This document shows positions 23,498 through 35,860 of a DNA stretch of 64,000 nt, piece after piece. The first letter of the stretch is position 1, and each line of letters opens with the position of its first letter. Made by a program: the position numbers and the translations under genes. This DNA is from Diploscapter coronatus (lineage: Eukaryota > Nematoda > Chromadorea > Rhabditida > Rhabditidae). Under the pieces are notes generated by a model that worked only from the letters and a program-made list of their open reading frames with translations, did no database searches and was not told where the DNA came from. The stretch spans positions 61,217,201-61,281,200 of the forward strand of contig OZ038422.1 in NCBI GenBank assembly GCA_964036155.1. The letters are read 5' to 3'.

Positions 23498-26400
23498 ATG
23501 GCAACGAAGAAGGAGCCCAGTCGGAAGAGGCCCAGCTCGTTCGAACTCGTCGAATTAGCACCCAAGGCGTGTCGCTGTGATGTAAGCAGACAAATTACAA
23601 AAGTCGACTTTTCCAAAAATTTCTTATTTTCTGAGTCAAAAAATAAAGAAAAATCCTAGTAATCAGGGTGAAGAACAAATTCTAGCCCTGAAATTTTTAA
23701 CAAATCGAAGGTGACCTCCTTATTAAATTTTTAGATTACGGTAGTTTTGTAGGTGCTGGAAGTTTTACAAAAACGCTTCTGCTCGTCGTTTCGAGTGGAG
23801 ACCCAATTCAACTGGAATCCGTTCGACCCGGATGTCAGAACTTTGCACGCCGAGTACGAGAAGACCATCAGAGAGAAGGTTGGATGCTTTGAGTTTTACT
23901 AAATACCTAACCGAAGATCCTTATAGTTAGATAGTTAGGAATAGGGAAGCGAAGGCTAGAGTGAAATGAAAGTAGGAAGATTAAGGGCCCTTCAGGTAGT
24001 ATTTACAGTTTGTATTTTTTAAATTGACATTTTATGTTGTTTTTGAAAGAATTATGAATCAAAATTGACAAGAACTCGCTGATTTATAGATAGTGAATAT
24101 GTGAAACCTACTATTATGGAAGTTAATCAATTTTGTAAATAGATGATTTTTTGTTGAAAATAAAAAAGTAAGTTCGATCGAAAATTATCGGCAATTTGTA
24201 AAGTCTCTAATCACATGCTATTTCTCTCCTAACTCACCTTATCCTTTTCACTTAACTATGCCTTACCACCTCACGAGCTTTACAAATTACTCCAGAACGC
24301 CCGCTACGAGCAACTGTCGAACGATCTGCGAAAGGCGATCGACACCGGGGATCTGAAAATTGTCAGTTCAGAAGGTGCCAATTATACACATGTATATTTC
24401 TAAATCTTATTCTTGCAAGTTTTGAAGCTAAAGAATGAAAGTTCTTTTAAAAATTTCAGTTTGTCGTGTCTTTCTTTTCCTAACGTTTTTGCTTTAATTT
24501 CAGGTATCGCTGTCCCCGTCCAAGAGTGGATTCTCCGTGTGAGGGCCCCGAAGATTCTCAACAAAAAGGACAGATTGCAGAACACCATCAAACTCGGTGA
24601 AAGTGTTCAGGTGAAAGAACTTTTTCTTTAGAATTTTATGATAATGAGAAATTGGAAAAAAAAAATCGCGTCAAATTTGTTTTTTTTTTCGTATTTTTAT
24701 CGATTTATACATTTCAGATAATTCGCTACTGGCTGACCTACGTGCACACGGCGGGGATTGACTGGTACCTGAACGAGGAGGATGGCATCAAACGACTCGC
24801 GCAAGCTTTCGGGCCGGGTAAAACCCAATTACCATCTGAAGAGCCACAATTTACCTCGAAAATTTGGATTTTATCAAAACTCATTCGGGAATCATTGAAT
24901 ACTGACACGAACTAGTTTTCTAAAATAATCACTAGAGAAATGTTTAATTTGTTTGCACCAAAATTTTCTTGAATGTCGCTGAACTCGAAGTTCAAATTCT
25001 ACCCATTTTGTAAAAATCAAAATTTCTTTTTTCAGAGGGCCTCTTGGAAGTATGCCAACAGCAGAGTGCAAAGTGGAGAAAATCGTTGCTCGGGGCCAAA
25101 AAAGAATATCCTTCTGAAAAATCCTCAAATTTCGAGGACGCCCCCACCACTTCGGTTGAGTACAATAATGACGCGGCAGGGATGAATCAACCTCTTCAGG
25201 TAGGGTTTAGTGGTCAATTATTATTTATTATTAGGAAAGATATGAATGTTTCAAATTTTGATGGTTACTTTTACTCTCCAACTTTCCTATTCTTCTCTGA
25301 AGTAACTTTATAAAACGGCAGTGTATTTTTGTCTAGAGATCTTTATGAAAGATTATCACATCTTATACTTTGTTCCAAAAATACGAGCTGTTTAGATTTA
25401 GATTTCAAGAATTTCCCCCCAAAAATCAATTTCCATAAAAAAATAGTTTTCAGATTTCGTTGGATTCGTTTTTTGATGGAAGTGTGTTGGACAGAAAATC
25501 TCACGAGAAAAGTGGCCAAAATCAGCAGGAAACGGGAGAATCTTATCGAAAATCGATCCAGATTCAAGCGGACGGACTTATTCCTGACAGGCAGACGAAT
25601 TTGAACGAGGAGGAAGAAGATGTGCAGTTCGTCGAACAGGTGATTGTTGTTTTTGTTTTTCAATAAAATCAAAAATAAAGCCTAAAATTTCAGAAGTCTC
25701 CTTCGAAAGTCGACTTGGATCAAACACTGGTTGCTGTTGAGAACGAAGAACAGGAGGAGGGCAGAGAAAACGCAATTGAAGAGATGAATTCGAAGGTGAT
25801 CATCATTTCTTCATTGTCTAAGCAATTTGTAAATGTAGAGCTAATGAATGATAGAGGTAAAGAGAGACGCAAAGAGAAAGAAGAAATAAATATGCATAGA
25901 GCAGAGAATGAAACGGCTATCCTCTACTTGTTTGATTACTAATAAACATGAATTTGTGAAGGCGAACCTGGACGCGAGCGGGGAGGTCGAGACGTTCACG
26001 CAGTCTCTGCTCCCGCAAAACTTGCACCACTCGTTCCTCGCTGACAATGATGATCCGTGGTCCGATCGAAATGCAGGAGGAATGCAGGTTGGGAGTTTCT
26101 TTATCCAAAAATGCATTGTTTGACAAATTGATGATTTTGCTCATTTCTAAAATAAAAATGGAGAAATATGACAGAGTTGATATGAAAGTTCTCAGTTTTT
26201 GAAAATTTGTTCAGTATGTAAATGAACGTCAGTAAAATTGTGACTACAACGATTTGAAAAAGTAAAAGAATCTTTTAAACGTATCAAAAATTCGAATTTC
26301 AGGAAGAGCGGGAAGTTGAGGAAATCGACTGCGAGGAGATCCTCCCAATTTACCAGTCCACGCCTAAAGAAAAGGCCGACAAACTTAAGTGAATTTTCTT

Positions 26401-28518
26401 TTTTCTTTTAGAATTTTGTTTTACTTCAATTTTAGGCTTAGAATGTGCTCGTTTTTAATAAGATCTTTATTTTTTCTAATAAACTCTTTTCTAATTTCTT
26501 AAAGTCACAACCTTGCAAGCCTTAATCTTTGAGAACATCCTGTATTTACCTTAAATATGTGCCGAGTAAAAGGAACTCATTGTCTCTTGCCTTTCCTCAT
26601 TATTTCTTACTCTCCTTACTATTTTCAAAGAATAAGGCTTGTGAGACCGTGAAGTGTTAATTGTTATAGAAAAAGTTGCAGTTTTCCCTCGAACGTCAAA
26701 ATTCTGAAGATTGGCGACAAAGTCACACCCATGCCAGACTACGACAACATGGATCAGAACAAACTAAATGTGAAACGATTTTTTCACTTTTTATAAATTT
26801 GTAAAAAAATCACAAATCCTATCCAAACTTCACATTTCCTCGAGTAAATTTTATCGCGTTTAAAGCATATCAAGTTTAATAGTAATGATCATTATATAAA
26901 CCTCTTGGAAAATAATCCTCCCTTCTATCAAATGAGATGCTCAAATAAAATGGCTTTGTTTCAGGTCGAACTCGCCAAATACGGTATGCGACCGAAAGTG
27001 CCGAAAAAAGCGAAGGCTACGCTGAAGAAAATCTACGAGCAATTGCATCCGGGTATGATTGTTGCAACAAAAAAGTCAATAGTTCCCTTTTTCAAATTTA
27101 CTCTGTAAGGTTTTTCTTCGAAAGAATATTTCTTGAAAAAGTAAGAAAAACGAATTTTTCGAACATTAGACAAGGTTCTTTTTCAGTGAATTTTGATTTT
27201 TAAAAATTTTGCTTTAGACAAATTTTAGTGATCGACCCAACCACTCCCACCGCCCGCCCTCTTCGACCGCTGTTTGCAGACGAAGAGGAGGAGGAAAAAC
27301 CAAAACGAGTCGCGAAGAAGAAAGCCAATGAGCAGGCGGATGGCACTGACAAACCACAGAAATTGGGCAGGAAAAGTTCGGGAAGCAAAAATCAAGATGC
27401 AGGTTGGGCTTTATTATTTCTTGAAAGAACAAGTATATTTTATGAAACTTGTCTAAATTATGGCATCTCCAACTTTCAGAGTGAAGTTTTTTGACATTTG
27501 GCCACCTTATGTTTCAAAAAATCAATAGCTTAGAAATCGAAGCCCGATTTTCAGGCAATCCCTCTGCGGATGATGGTTGCAATTCTGGAAGTGGCCCAAT
27601 CATCCAGCAGGAAGAAAAGGACTCGGCCGAGTCGGACGATGACTTGCTCGAAAAAGACGAGGACGACGAGGCCGAAGGCGACAAGACTGGACTCCATCTC
27701 GAGGCTGTCATTGATGATTCGGGTGTGCTGCCTAAGGTAAGGGGTGTTTTTCATTGTCAATTTTAAGTTAGAAAATACGAACGTAAACTTCATGTAAATT
27801 TTGAAGAAAGAAATGCATGATTTTATTTCAGTTAAATTTTTTTATGAAGCTATGACAGGGAAAATTGAAACTTGAGATGGAAAGTTCAGGTCTAACTCAA
27901 GTGTTGGAGCTCAAGAAATTCACGATTTTTATAATAGTTAAAATTTAAAAAAACGATTTCTATGTTTTTAAAGATAGATGGATATTTGTACAAGTTTCTT
28001 TCAACAATTTTCCAGGACTTGCCTGGCATGCAAACCGCGTTCACGTTCTGGCTGAAGCGGGTCGAAAACCAAGATCTCTACCTGAAAGTCCTCGACCAGA
28101 GCCCCATTCCTTTGGTGGGATTTTTATTATATTTTTCTTGAAATTTTAAAATTCTATCGTAAGAGCTAAATTCCTTATGCATATCTTATTTTGTTCCAAT
28201 ATTCTCTCGTGAAAGAAGCAAAATTTTCGGGGAACTCGACTATTTTACTCGATTCTTCCCCTATTTTCTAATAAAGGAAAGGAAAACTCCTGCTCGATCC
28301 TATGCGTTCATGCCTTCAATTGCAAAATTGTATCTGAAATTTTTCAGGAAGTTCTACTAGATCGAACGGCGAATGCAGACACTTCAGTTTGTGGAATCAC
28401 GAAGAAGGCTATGCCGACGCTGCTCGACTCGCTCGGCATCACTTTCGCTCTGCCGCAGGTGGCACAGGGCGGCCCGAGGGTTGCAGCCGCCTGCAGACGA
28501 AGGGCTAAAAGAAAATAA
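23498..28518 (+). CDS. him-18: SLX4-family structure-specific endonuclease scaffold
   Basis: Sixteen exons give about 653 residues, near the usual length of C. elegans HIM-18. Slx4 proteins are nuclear scaffolds that bind the nuclease Slx1 and others to process Holliday junctions. The N-terminal two thirds is poorly conserved and acidic. Near residue 399 star the conserved C-terminal domain signatures: TPMPDYDNM, then LAKYGMRPK and LKKIYEQLHP, the SAP-like/helical block. The second half of the Slx1-binding region (LDSLGITFALP, about 620-630) is separated from it by roughly 140 residues of Lys/Glu-rich low-complexity sequence. No zinc fingers of the vertebrate type are seen. It follows emb-5 on the same strand; in C. 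elegans the two are also adjacent loci (T04A8.14/15, from memory). AATAAA lies at 28761. Confidence 0.88.
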
Positions 28519-30417
28519 ATTAGAATAATCGAGTGATATTGGCTAGTCGGAAAATTGAGAAATTTTGCAAAAAAAACATCATTTCAAATTTATCTCTACT
28601 CATTATTCGGATTTTATATGATAGTCATTTGTATTACCTCAATTTGAAGGAAAGTGAAGAACTCCCTTGACATATCAAAATTCTCCTCTTATGTTAATTG
28701 TGGGTTGACTTGATGATGAAAACGGGAAAAATGTGTTACTTATTGTACCTTTCTGTAAGAAATAAATAAATAAACTATCGTATTGATATTAGAAAAACCG
28801 TAATAATTGGAACTTAGTTGAACCTTCAACACGTCATTGCGTCACAAAGTGTCGGTAGTACATATTATTATCTTTGGTTATTTATAACGCCTGAGGTAGA
28901 GAGTACTAATTCCACCCACTCGGTAAAGACAAAATCAAAGTGATTTTTCGTCAAAAAATTGTAGGAATCTCATGAAGTGATTTTATATTTATTTTTTCTA
29001 ATTATTAGATGTGTTACTAGAGAACATTTTTGCTTGCGGAACATGCCCACAAAACACGATGCTCTCTTTGAAATCTCCTTTCTTTCGTACGCAAAAACAG
29101 GGTGCAGTTAGTTTTTGACGAAAAATTGTTGCCTGCAATAGGTTGAACCTCGCATCACCGCTTTCAGACGCCCCTATCTCGGGTTAGACTGATCCATCTT
29201 TCAAACGATTTTCTGTACCTAAATCCCAAAGAAAGACTCTTTCATTCAGTTTAAGGGTTCTGATTTTGTCTTCACATTCGGAAAATTAATTGCGCCCTTC
29301 AAGCATAAGAGAAAAAAACTCTCAATTTGACATTCATCCTAAAGCATTCAACTAGCCTGCGCTATCGGTCTTTATTGTTCTGGTTCTGATCTATCTCTCT
29401 TTCCTTCATTAGCCGGTGGATTTTTCTCCTTCTCATAATCAGATTGTCTCTAACTGGACGTCAATGCCCTCTCACCGCCATGATATGCTGAAGCGTAGTG
29501 AAATAAGATTAGCCGAGATAAATTCTTTGAAAGACATGCAGACAAAGTCTCTCACTGTCTCTTGTTTCTCTTTTTATAAATATCCTCCCAATCAGTCGTT
29601 TGATGGTGACTTCCATTCTGATAATCGATTAAGGAATCCTCGTTGATGTCTCTTTTTCAATGCTCCCCAACTGGCAATACGCGTCTGCATCGCTTTCACT
29701 GCAAGGAAGGCGTCTGTTTTTGGTGATTTTTGACCACGTTAGGACAATAGATCAAGTCTTCTTCAATCTCACATCTTAAAATGCTATTTCTGTGACGTTG
29801 AGAAACATTACGAACGAAATGGAAGCGAAATGTGGGCGAAATATGAGAGGAAAGTGGCAGAAGCGCAGATTATGCACAGAGTCCCACATTTGTAAGCGGG
29901 CAACTCTCTCCGAGCATCATATCATTTATCTCCTCAATTTGTTAAATCTTTAAAGAATCTTGAAAATCCTCTTAGCGATCGTTATCATTTTCAGGCGAGT
30001 GAACGTTACCAGCAGCAGTAGCTTCCACATTGGTTTCTGGACCAAGTACAGATGAATCTTCAGATGGAACGCTGCTTCCTGAAGCTACAACTGCTGAAAT
30101 AAAACCATTTTGTGGAATCAAGTCTGTTACCGTACCATCTTCAGACCCAACTACTTCCTCTTCGATCCCCCCAGACGCGACTCACGCCTGCCCCAGGTAT
30201 GAGACTTGCAATGGGTACGCAAAAATACTCATCGCTAATGAAATTTCAATCAGACAGAGAAACCGGTCTTATAAGTCTTTAATGCTTATCCTTCTTGCGA
30301 ATTTTGTGTTTTGTGTTAACATCACATCTCACAATAATTGAATTAGACTGATCATGATATTTAGCATTTTTCAGTTGAATAAACCTGCAATATTAATTCA
30401 ATCCATATAAATTTCAG
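28519..30417. other. Intergenic region with no supported gene
   Basis: After the him-18 polyadenylation signal there is no exon set I can support. An open frame from 30030 is rich in Ser/Thr/Pro and ends near a cysteine (HACP), like the linkers before C-type lectin domains. It may be a 5' exon of the broken lectin gene downstream, but no signal peptide exon or in-frame junction was found. Confidence 0.4.
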
Positions 30418-31219
30418 ACTGTAACAGATGGGGCAACTCATGGACCTACTACCCTTCTGATATAACCTATTATGGGTAGGTTTGAAATCTCTTGACTTGC
30501 TTTCATGTTATCTCACTTCACATCCACTTGTTACCTCCATCAGTTTCTACAAAATCGAACAATTTTCGTGTTAAAACTGGATGAAAGTCATGATAGACGT
30601 TTCGTCCCAGTTTATCAAGATACAGAATTTCAGACCCTTGGCGGAGGCGGCCTCTACTACACCATCGATGAATGCGGTGCCTTCGTCTGTCAACGAGATG
30701 GTCCACCGGGTGCTACTCTAGCAACTTTCCACTCTCAGGAACTGGGATTATCTCATTTCAAGATGGATTTGTACGAATCATCGAGTCGAATTAGTGTTTC
30801 GAAAGGGCTTCTACCGTAAAAATACGTCTCCAAAGAAAAAGTGCTGAAACTTGCGAACATTTCAAAGCAGTTTTTCTCTTAAAAAGTAGTTTTATGCCTA
30901 ATACGTTCTCTATGAAAATCAATTCAATCTTAACTTTCAGACATCCGGATCGACTTACCCACGTGGATTTGGGCTGTACTATGACGGAGCTGATGTGCTG
31001 AGATGGTTGGATGGAAGGTCTGGAGATATTCTGGTTCTTGGGAGGGGTACACGTATAACCTGCTGTCAAAACGGATCAATTTCTGTGTTCAGCCCAGATT
31101 ATTTTCTTTCAGCACTTAACTGGATTCTATCACCGTTCAGTATGGCCAACAGTCCTGGAAATGAAAACAACGGCATCGAAGTCGTTCTTGAGTTCACCTG
31201 GAACGTCATTCTACTCTAA
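30418..31219 (+). pseudogene. Degenerate C-type lectin gene
   Basis: Four exon-like blocks (30418-30475, 30634-30793, 30941-31017, 31141-31219) resemble a nematode C-type lectin domain: RWGNSWTYYPSD, GATLATFHSQE, DGADVLRWLDG, SPGNENNGIEVV and a TWN terminus. The reading frame is broken. At 30968-30970 one extra T in ATTTGG destroys the expected WIGLYYDG motif. Blocks one and two also do not join in frame, and the cysteine expected after TWN is absent. An alternative is an assembly error in a T-run, but several defects together favour decay. Confidence 0.6.
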
Positions 31220-31570
31220 TTGTGAGAATACAATTTGATACCAACTTTAAATGACCCAATGATTCAAAAGTTCGTCCTCTGCAAGGCGTCGCCTCCATGA
31301 TTCTAACCTGAAATATAGAATGGTCCTTCCACATGCTCTTTTGAAGATATGAAATATAGCTATGAAATAAATGGAGCATTTTACTTTTTCAGAAAATGGT
31401 GCATACAGTGTTGGTCACATCGATCTAATTCTACACGAGGTCAAATTAAGAATGCGAACATTCGGAGTTTTTGTCAACGTGAAGCGAGACTAAGCCTAAC
31501 AATTGATAGTTTTTACCATTCCTGTACAAATCGAAAATCATTACTCTAAAAGTTGCAGAATTACTATTTA

Positions 31571-31638
31571 CAGTACCGTGCAAAAGTAATGGATAATGAG
31601 AAAAAATGCTTATTATCCATCACTTCTGCACGGTACTG
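31571..31638. mobile_element. 68-bp MITE with Tc1/mariner-like ends
   Basis: Nearly the whole element is a hairpin. The left arm starts CAGTACCGTGCAAAAGT, and the reverse complement of the right arm starts CAGTACCGTGCAGAAGT, with few mismatches over about 30 bases. Both sides are flanked by TA (31569-31570 and 31639-31640), the Tc1/mariner target duplication. No transposase is encoded, so it is a non-autonomous miniature element. Confidence 0.75.
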
Positions 31639-31877
31639 TACGTGATTTCCTCTATATGCAACAGTCACACTTAAAATGTAATTAACGAGAAGCTGACTAA
31701 AAGATAAGGAAAATTTTTCGACGGCATACAATGAAATTTGTCAGGCTAATAGCCGACTGGACTAGGCGTCCATCAGCTTCGTCTTCTCCCGTCTTCTTTA
31801 TCAATTATAATTGGCTCTTACCGTTTTCTGCTTCTCTCTCTCTCTCTCTCTATATCTTCCAATCGTATAAAAGCCGT

Positions 31878-31925
31878 TCTAGGGAGGACGATCGCCAGAA
31901 AGCCCTTGCGATCTACCCCCAGTAT
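31878..31925. repeat. Dispersed repeat, copy 2
   Basis: It matches 1925-1976 (TCTAGGGAGGACGATC, then CAGAAA, CCCTTGCGAT and a C-run). A TATAAAA just upstream (31866) is outside the shared core. Confidence 0.6.
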
Positions 31926-32033
31926 ATCTTCTTAACAAATTCTTCTCTGTAACTTGTAATTAACCAAGTTTCCATTAATGTGACCTGGTATCATAACTAT
32001 ATTTTCGTTTGACGAAAGTTCTCCCTAATTCTG

Positions 32034-32040
32034 TATAAAA
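32034..32040 (+). promoter_or_regulatory. TATA box upstream of lectin-like gene
   Basis: TATAAAA lies 217 bases before the ATG at 32257. An acceptor-like TTTTTAG at about 32235 suggests either a 5' UTR intron or trans-splicing as well. Confidence 0.45.
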
Positions 32041-32256
32041 GGAAGCGAGGCTTCTTCTCACATACTGTTCTGATACTTCTAATACGGTCCTTCGATTCTA
32101 TTTGGTTCCTCGATTCAACTGTCTTTCTACTGTTCCTTTTTGATCGATCTTGATATCTCTATGGGAAAATTATAAACATTTATCTAAAAATTACAAATTG
32201 CCAAAAATTCGAAGAATAAATCATTGACTTTTTAGGTCGCAATACTCTCAACTGAA

Positions 32257-35247
32257 ATGATGAACTTCGCTATTCTTTTGCTACTCTTCAAGTGTTCGAA
32301 CTCTTGCCTGACAACACCGGACATGGAACTGCCTCCTGTTCAGCCCATTACTGACGCAGGTAAATTATCACTGTGTATTAAATGAATTTGCTACTATTGA
32401 AAAGGTCAGCTACACATGGCTTTTCCAAATTGTTTCTTCACAATGAATGTGGAATGGGCTTATAATTCTATCTGATCTAGGTTTTTTTGCAAGTCGGCCA
32501 TCACATTGCTTTGTAAAATCTCATAATCGTCGGTTCAGACTACCGATATTAAAGTCTAAAATAAAGCATAAAATTGCGCAAACTCAACAACGATAGATAT
32601 AGATACGACGGTATCCACTCCTTCGATAACGACGACCTGCACGATACCTGGTTGTACTTCATCAACACCGACTACAACGATCACATCGACACCTACAACC
32701 ACGTCCACGTCCACATCGACGTCCACATCAACGTCCACAACAACCACAACGACCACAACGACCACATCAACTACTACTACACGTAATCCTTGTGTCCCAG
32801 ATCCAGGTCCAATAGCTGATTATCCTAAGTCTTAACAATTTTTCAAGCTAGCCAAACTTGGTATCATTCGACTCTAAATTTTGTGTAAATAAATAACAGA
32901 TGTCTCTAGCTTCAATTTGAGCCCAAATTTTGGCAGACTACCTATGAAAATATTCTTGCATCATTTCTTGAGAACTGACATTAAAGTTTGGCTTTTTAGC
33001 TGCCGATCCTTGTTTCGCCGGTTCAGCTCCATTAGCTAATTGTCGTAAGTCCTAACAATTTTTCAACCCAATCATTTTATTAGCAACTCAAGTGAAAATC
33101 TATTGCCCGAGTCCATAAATTTCATGGGCCTTTTCAGAAGAATCATTTTATGTTTCTGGAAAAGCTACTATATGTTTTGAGAGCATATTCATTCATTAAG
33201 TTCGATTAAAATTCATACATTAAATTTGTAAGAATAGTATATGAATTACAAAGAAAGTGTTATCACTTCTTTTTAATCGATCTTAACTATCAACATTAAA
33301 TTTACATGAATAAACGACCGAATCGTTTCTCAAAAAATAGCATCATTTTACTCTTCCTCAATAATAATTCATTGTGATCGAAGAGTAAAGGGAAATGTCT
33401 TCTTCTTCTTCAAGTAAAAGAACTTTTCAAATCTAAATTTAGCAATTTCAGAGGCACAATGTCCTCTTGGCTGGGAATTTGTTTGCGGTAAATGCTATCA
33501 GGTAATAATTGAATATCATTTTCGTTTTATAAATAGCAAGGATTTTACAGAGGTTTAGTGGTCAAATCGAGTGGAACACGGCAGATATGAACTGCAGGGG
33601 ATTATGCGCCCCAGGAATGTGCCATTTACCAAGACTATACAGCTTACAGCAAAACCAGGACTTGACTACTTACGGTAAGGGATTTCATGGGAATTTATTA
33701 ACGTATAAATTAATTTGGAACATTCGACTTCTAAATTGCGTCTTTTTTCATCTTACAGCATTAATAAGACTACTCACAAAGGAACTAATGGCTAGAGAGG
33801 CCAAATCAGTTTTCAACATTGATTTTAACGTTTAAATTTGGTATCAGTCTGATCATCGGACTCATGCTGATCTCAAAACTCTTTAGATCTTATTGAAAGA
33901 TATAATTTAACCTAAAACTCATCCAAATTATGTTGAAACTGACTAAAATTTCTGATTGGCTAAATTTTACCAAAAAATAAACAGGATAACTAAAATTGTC
34001 TCTGATTTTCTCATTTTTCAGCGAATTGGGTCGGCGGTACGCTTTGGCTTGATACACGTATAGTCAATGGTGATATTGATGTGAGTCATCATTCTATTTA
34101 TAGGCAACTTTGAAAGTAGGACGATAGAAACATACGAAAATAGTAAAAGGTTAGGGGAGGGTAGGCTAGAGCATCTTTTACCATATCATTTCGTATGTTC
34201 CTATGGTTTATCGTTCTACACTTCCAGGTTGCCTGTGATTAGTTCAAGGATATTTGTTTCATACTTTTCATCTCTCTGTATTTTTACCTATAAAAATTTA
34301 GACTGTAGAAATCGGTGGCGTGCTATATCCGTGTCCCCCCCTTTGGAATCCTGCGTAAGTGAAAAAGTTTCTCTGTAACCACGGTTTTAATTGGATAATT
34401 GAATCAAAATCCATAACAAGAGTACCCTTGACTCTTAGAGATCTGGATTGGAAAAGTGGGCATGGCTTGTGCTGAAGCCGCGAATGTTAAGGCTTAGTCG
34501 AGATTCTCGTATGGCGATCGCGACGAATCTCGAACATTCGCACGCATCAGCACAAGTCATGATCACTACATAAATTCAGGCCTCGAATAAATATAAAAAG
34601 AACAAGATATAATGAGTGATTGAACTTTCAATTAGTGGATAATTATTAATTATATTTAGGGAGCCGAGTAAGAAATTTAGTTAATTGCAACGGAAGAAGA
34701 GTTGATTTTCAAAAATGCACAATATCGCAATACCAAATCTCTATATTTTGTAGTGGTGCGTTTATGAAAATCAGTTCTTCAATTTTCCGATGTGTTTTAC
34801 TACATTCCTTCAGATGAGTCGCCCCTGACTGCTACATGTGTTCATGTGAGTCATATTTTAATCCATTTTAAAATGTTTACCTTTTATTTTTAAAAAATCG
34901 TTGTACAAAAATGAATTAATTTATACTGAGTAGATCATTTTTGAAAATCTAAAAGTTATTGTCTTGTTGGGAGTTTGTAATAGTGTTATTTTGATGAATT
35001 ACTGTGATCACCTATTTCCTAAAATGTACTTGACTTCTCTACTTATAAAAGAGATTTTGAAGTTGACTTAGATCAAAGAAAAACGAACTAAAGGCAGAAA
35101 TTAATAACAACCAAAATGCACATTTTATAATGAATATTTCAGCTATGGTTTAGTGACGGATGGGGCAGCTATTTTGTAAGATTAAGCTTAATCGGTGAAA
35201 ATACGAATGCCGCAAATTCTCTAATAGAATCTTTTTTGAGAGGTTGA
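32257..35247 (+). pseudogene. Mucin-linker C-type lectin-like gene, probably decaying
   Basis: Exon 1 (32257-about 32360) encodes a signal peptide (MMNFAILLLLFKCSNSCL). A Thr/Ser-rich mucin-like linker exon (about 32597-32830) ends in RNPCVPDPGPI. A C-type lectin-like region follows, starting CPLGWEFVCGKCYQ (33452-33501), then HLPRLYSLQQN, NWVGGTLWLD and a final exon ending at 35247 (LWFSDGWGSYFV...). The linker end is duplicated at about 33000-33043 (DPCFAGSAPLANC). Several junctions fail: the first linker copy has CTAAGT where the second has GTAAGT, the exon ending AAC at about 33831 is out of phase with the next, and a seven-C run near 34337 shifts frame by one. It may be a pseudogene, or a gene with errors in homopolymers. 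Confidence 0.6.
34117..34223. repeat. Imperfect foldback repeat in lectin-like gene intron
   Basis: The left arm (AGGACGATAGAAACATACGAAA) pairs imperfectly with the right arm (TTTCGTATGTTCC...TTTATCGTTCTACA). The loop contains AGGCTAGAG, a motif also seen in a him-18 intron near 23950. This suggests a family of intronic foldback elements. Confidence 0.5.
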
Positions 35248-35658
35248 GAATTAAAAGCTCCAAGATATCTATTACAGGTTTTACGGTATGAAATATTTTA
35301 GTTAAAAATAACTAGAAAGTATGTATGATCAGATTTGGGAGATTTGACCCGATATTAGATTCGTTTAAATTCTTAAAGAAATATCATTTTTGATTACTAA
35401 AGGCTCGTGAAAATAGTTCAGAAACTCATGAATCCTATAAAAAAAACTCCTAAAATCATATTCAATATTTAGTGCGACAGTACTCTTTTTGGGGCGACTT
35501 ATTATATCTGCGAAACGGACGAACGAATTCCCGCGTCATGCTCTTGATTATCTTTCTTATCTGATATTTCATTTTTCGAATGAAAACTGTATAAATAATA
35601 AATTATTTTTATCAAAAAATTGAAATGAAAACAACTCGAAAACTATGGTTCATTAACA

Positions 35659-35851
35659 AAGTTGCTTAGCTTTTCAAGAGCTATCGACTGGTGTATCGTT
35701 TGAGTTTTTTTTTTTTTTTCAAAAATTAGCATAAATCTTCATTCAATAATAAAAACGTAGTTTTTATCGAAAATTTTATTCTCTACTTAAAACGGATAAA
35801 ACGATCATTTTTGAAAATGGGTACAATAGAATCTACTTTTTGAACTTAGTG
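35659..35851. repeat. Direct repeat, copy A
   Basis: It starts AAGTTGCTTAGCTTTTCAAG and ends TGAACTTAGTG. It matches 36322-36505 over its whole length, with scattered substitutions and a longer T-run. Tandem duplication or two insertions of an unknown element are both possible. Confidence 0.8.
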
Positions 35852-35860
35852 CTCAGGATG

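Larger units (their letters stand above)
31220..32256. other. Intergenic with MITE, dispersed repeat and lectin promoter
   Basis: This gap contains the 68-bp MITE (31571-31638), a CT microsatellite near 31833-31850, the second copy of the dispersed repeat (31878-31925) and the TATA box of the following lectin gene. No coding sequence is supported. Confidence 0.5.

Noticed and set aside
26630..26665. Resemblance of a him-18 intron segment (AATAAGGCTTGTGAGACCGTG) to sequence near 9416
   Set aside because: The similarity is limited to about 30 bases with several mismatches, too short to claim a repeat family.
28892..28899. TGAGGTAG, identical to the let-7 family microRNA seed
   Set aside because: No complementary arm that would form a pre-miRNA hairpin was found within about 80 bases on either side.
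32556..32765. Open frame on the minus strand encoding a Val/Asp repeat
   Set aside because: It is the complement of the Thr/Ser-rich mucin linker codons of the lectin-like gene, with no splice or start context.
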